From: Lachnospiraceae bacterium A2
Lineage (GTDB): Bacteria; Bacillota; Clostridia; Lachnospirales; Lachnospiraceae
NCBI GenBank assembly: GCA_000403315.2
Contig: KE159636.1
Location: forward strand, 249,062-313,061
Direction of reading: 5' to 3'
Length of the DNA stretch: 64,000 nt
In this document: one piece after another, positions 62,236 through 64,000 of the stretch
Layout of the letters: each line of letters opens with the position of its first letter
Numbering within the stretch: the first letter of the stretch is position 1
Translations under genes and position numbers: made by a program
Notes under the pieces: generated by a model
What the model was told of the DNA's origin: nothing
Seen by the model: the letters and a program-made list of their open reading frames with translations, nothing else
Database searches by the model: none

Positions 62236-63554
62236 CGAAAGGGCCGGTGATGGGCTCCATGCTGAAATTCGCTGTCCCCATGATCCTGGGGAACCTGCTC
62301 CAGCAGTGCTATAATGTGGCAGATACGCTGATTGTGGGGAAATTTCTGGGGAGCAATGCCCTGGCTGCCGTAGGCTCTGCATTTACGCTGATGACATTCC
62401 TGACGTCCATTTTGCTGGGGCTGTGCATGGGCAGCGGGGCGGTATTTTCCATCCGGTATGGGCAGCAGGACATGGAGGGGTTAAGGGAGAGCATTTGGGC
62501 GTCCTTTGCATTAATTGCAGGGCTGACGCTCTTATTGAATATCCTAGCCTTTGCAGCCTTGGATGGAATCCGCGTATTCCTCAAAGTGCCGGAAGAAGTC
62601 TGGGGCGGTATGCGGGAATACCTGCTGGTGGTGTTCTGTGGGATTTCTGCAACATTTTTGTATAATTATTTTGCGGCTTTCCTCCGGGCAGTGGGGAATT
62701 CATTGGTGCCGCTGGTTTTTCTGGCAAGTTCTGCCGGACTGAATATTGTGCTGGACCTTTGGTATGTGCTGGGGCTTGGGCAGGGGGTGGCTGGCGCTGC
62801 AAAGGCAACGGTCATTGCCCAGTATGGATCCGGGATAGGGATTGCCGTCTATGCGCTGCTTCGGTGCCCGCAGTTTTCCGGGATCTGGGGCTGCCGGAAG
62901 GTCCGTGGCGCCTGTGTTAAGGAAATTGCAGGGTTTTCCGTTCTGACTTGTGTGCAGCAGTCGGTGATGAATTTGGGGATCCTGATGGTGCAGGGGCTTG
63001 TCAACAGCTTTGGGCCTGCCATTATGGCGGCTTTTGCGGCAGCGGTAAAAATAGATGCTTTTGCCTATATGCCAGTGCAGGATTTTGGGAATGCGTTTTC
63101 TACCTTTATTGCCCAAAATTATGGGGCAAAAAAGAAAGAGCGCATCCGGGAAGGGCTGAAAGGGGCGGTGGCTGCCGCGGTGGTGTTCAGCATGGCGGTT
63201 TCCGGGGCGGTCTTTGTATTTGCCCAGCCGCTGATGGAACTGTTTATTGACCGTGCAGAAACAGAGGTTGTCCGGGAAGGCGTCCGTTACCTGCGGATTG
63301 AAGGGGTTTTTTACAGCGGGATTGGATGCCTGTTTTTGCTGTACGGCTTATACCGGGCGGTGGGCAGGCCAGGTATGTCCGTAGTCCTGACTGTGATTTC
63401 CCTTGGCACCCGGGTACTTCTGGCTTACCTGCTTTCCCCAGTCCCGGCCTTTGGCGTGGCAGGGATTTGGTGGGCAATCCCAATTGGATGGTTTTTGGCG
63501 GATGCGGCAGGGATTTGTTATTATAGGAAGGAAAGAGGGCGGCTTCTTGGCTGA
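62220..63554 (+). CDS. MATE family efflux protein
   Basis: A 444-residue MATE exporter with about 12 helices: MLKFAVPMILGNLLQQCYNVADTLIVG and SNALAAVGSAFTLMTFLTSILLG at the start, FSVLTCVQQSVMNLGILMVQG opening the second half. It is a paralogue of the gene at 38954 but clearly diverged. It overlaps the end of lgt by 16 bases, so translation is coupled, an unusual pairing. Substrate unknown. Confidence 0.85.
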   Translation: MDGDLTKGPVMGSMLKFAVPMILGNLLQQCYNVADTLIVGKFLGSNALAAVGSAFTLMTFLTSILLGLCMGSGAVFSIRYGQQDMEGLRESIWASFALIAGLTLLLNILAFAALDGIRVFLKVPEEVWGGMREYLLVVFCGISATFLYNYFAAFLRAVGNSLVPLVFLASSAGLNIVLDLWYVLGLGQGVAGAAKATVIAQYGSGIGIAVYALLRCPQFSGIWGCRKVRGACVKEIAGFSVLTCVQQSVMNLGILMVQGLVNSFGPAIMAAFAAAVKIDAFAYMPVQDFGNAFSTFIAQNYGAKKKERIREGLKGAVAAAVVFSMAVSGAVFVFAQPLMELFIDRAETEVVREGVRYLRIEGVFYSGIGCLFLLYGLYRAVGRPGMSVVLTVISLGTRVLLAYLLSPVPAFGVAGIWWAIPIGWFLADAAGICYYRKERGRLLG

Positions 63555-63630
63555 GCGCATTGGCTGGGGAGCTGCCCTTGCTTTGTGTAAGGGCGGGCAG
63601 CCCTGACTTGCAGACCGACCCAATATACTA

Positions 63631-63659
63631 TTGACATGCTATGTACTATGTGGTACGAT
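63631..63659 (+). promoter_or_regulatory. Promoter of the PadR-type gene
   Basis: TTGACA (63631-63636), 17 bases, TACGAT (63654-63659). The spacer and -10 region (TATGTACTATG, GTACGATGTATA) contain repeated TGTA/TACT-type half-sites that could be a PadR operator. Confidence 0.65.
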
Positions 63660-63681
63660 GTATATAGAAAGGAGAACCCTA

Positions 63682-64000
63682 ATGCCAAACATTGAAGACT
63701 GGAAATCACAAATTAAGCGCGGCACGCTGGAATATTGCATTATGCTTATGATGGAGCAAAGGCCCCGCTATGGCTACGAAATTATCAGCGAACTGGAAAA
63801 ATACCCAATGCTGGCAGCAAAAGAGAGCACCATTTACCCCTTGCTCCGCAGGCTCCTCAAAGAAGGATACCTGACATCCACATGGAAAGAAACAACAGAG
63901 GGCCTCCCGCCCCGGAAATATTACACCATCACAGGCAAGGGGAAGGAATATCTGGATGCCATGAATGGGGAATGGGAACATTTGCTGTCTGCAATATCGG
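63682..64000 (+). CDS. PadR-family transcriptional regulator (cut by window end)
   Basis: The first 106 residues are visible. The winged-helix domain is clear: IKRGTLEYCIMLMMEQRPRYGYEIISELEK, ESTIYPLLRRLLKEGYLTS and GLPPRKYYTITGKGKEYL. PadR regulators usually control the next genes, often a transporter or membrane protein, and their own promoter. GGAG lies before ATG 63682. The end lies beyond the window. Confidence 0.9.
   Translation, partial: MPNIEDWKSQIKRGTLEYCIMLMMEQRPRYGYEIISELEKYPMLAAKESTIYPLLRRLLKEGYLTSTWKETTEGLPPRKYYTITGKGKEYLDAMNGEWEHLLSAIS

Overview
The window looks like a chromosomal segment of a gut-type Firmicute, most likely Lachnospiraceae (Clostridia). Evidence: AGGAGG-type ribosome binding sites almost everywhere, frequent GTG/TTG starts, rubrerythrin, YitT and MATE proteins, a CyuA-type cysteine desulfidase, and surface proteins with Big_2-type domains. 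No rRNA, tRNA, CRISPR array, phage or complete insertion sequence was seen.

Region 1 (1-16260) is part of a cell-surface polysaccharide cluster that enters from the left and ends at a strong terminator. It encodes activated-sugar enzymes of four kinds: an Fcl/ColC-like reductase with a ColD-like 3-dehydratase (GDP-linked 3,6-dideoxy or 6-deoxy sugars), a fused heptose-phosphate guanylyltransferase/phosphatase, a VioA/VioF-like pair (4-formamido-4,6-dideoxyglucose), and a complete RfbF-RfbG-RfbH set (CDP-4-keto-3,6-dideoxyglucose) with a second, altered RfbF paralogue. In its AT-rich part a two-gene module (a glycosyltransferase plus a small membrane-anchored protein with a dinucleotide-binding-like motif) occurs in two complete copies and one collapsed hybrid remnant. 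Two other gene remnants (an SDR fragment and an acyltransferase with its middle deleted) show the locus is being reshuffled.

Region 2 (16265-27250) holds, on the minus strand, a lipoprotein sugar-binding protein followed by a chemoreceptor; on the plus strand a response regulator/histidine kinase pair with a 165-bp palindromic-ended element in its leader, an aconitase-family hydratase, and an AI-2E-family transporter.

Region 3 (27282-48065) contains a giant TPR / tandem-repeat / AAA+ protein, glycogen branching enzyme, a proline-glycine-tryptophan-rich protein, a methyltransferase, a large exported beta-propeller-like protein with a C39-like end, a Cys-rich small protein with a MATE exporter, rubrerythrin, an exported trigger-factor-like lipoprotein, YitT, a HAD phosphatase and a 985-residue multi-zinc-ribbon protein.

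Region 4 (48097-64000) contains an AT-rich surface transglutaminase-like protein next to a decayed surface-protein fragment, a GntR-ABC transporter operon with a near-ideal operator/promoter, CyuA, a patatin-like lipase behind a second 166-bp palindromic element, SbcD-SbcC, a small HTH protein, Lgt overlapping a second MATE gene, and the start of a PadR regulator cut by the window end.

The most unusual items are the duplicated glycosyltransferase/partner module with its recombination scars, two unrelated His-type sugar 3-dehydratases in one Gram-positive locus, the RfbF paralogue with a lost nucleotide-binding signature, the repeat-rich AAA+ protein, and the family of small palindromic elements placed in 5' leaders. 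All functions are inferred from sequence reading only; no database search was run.
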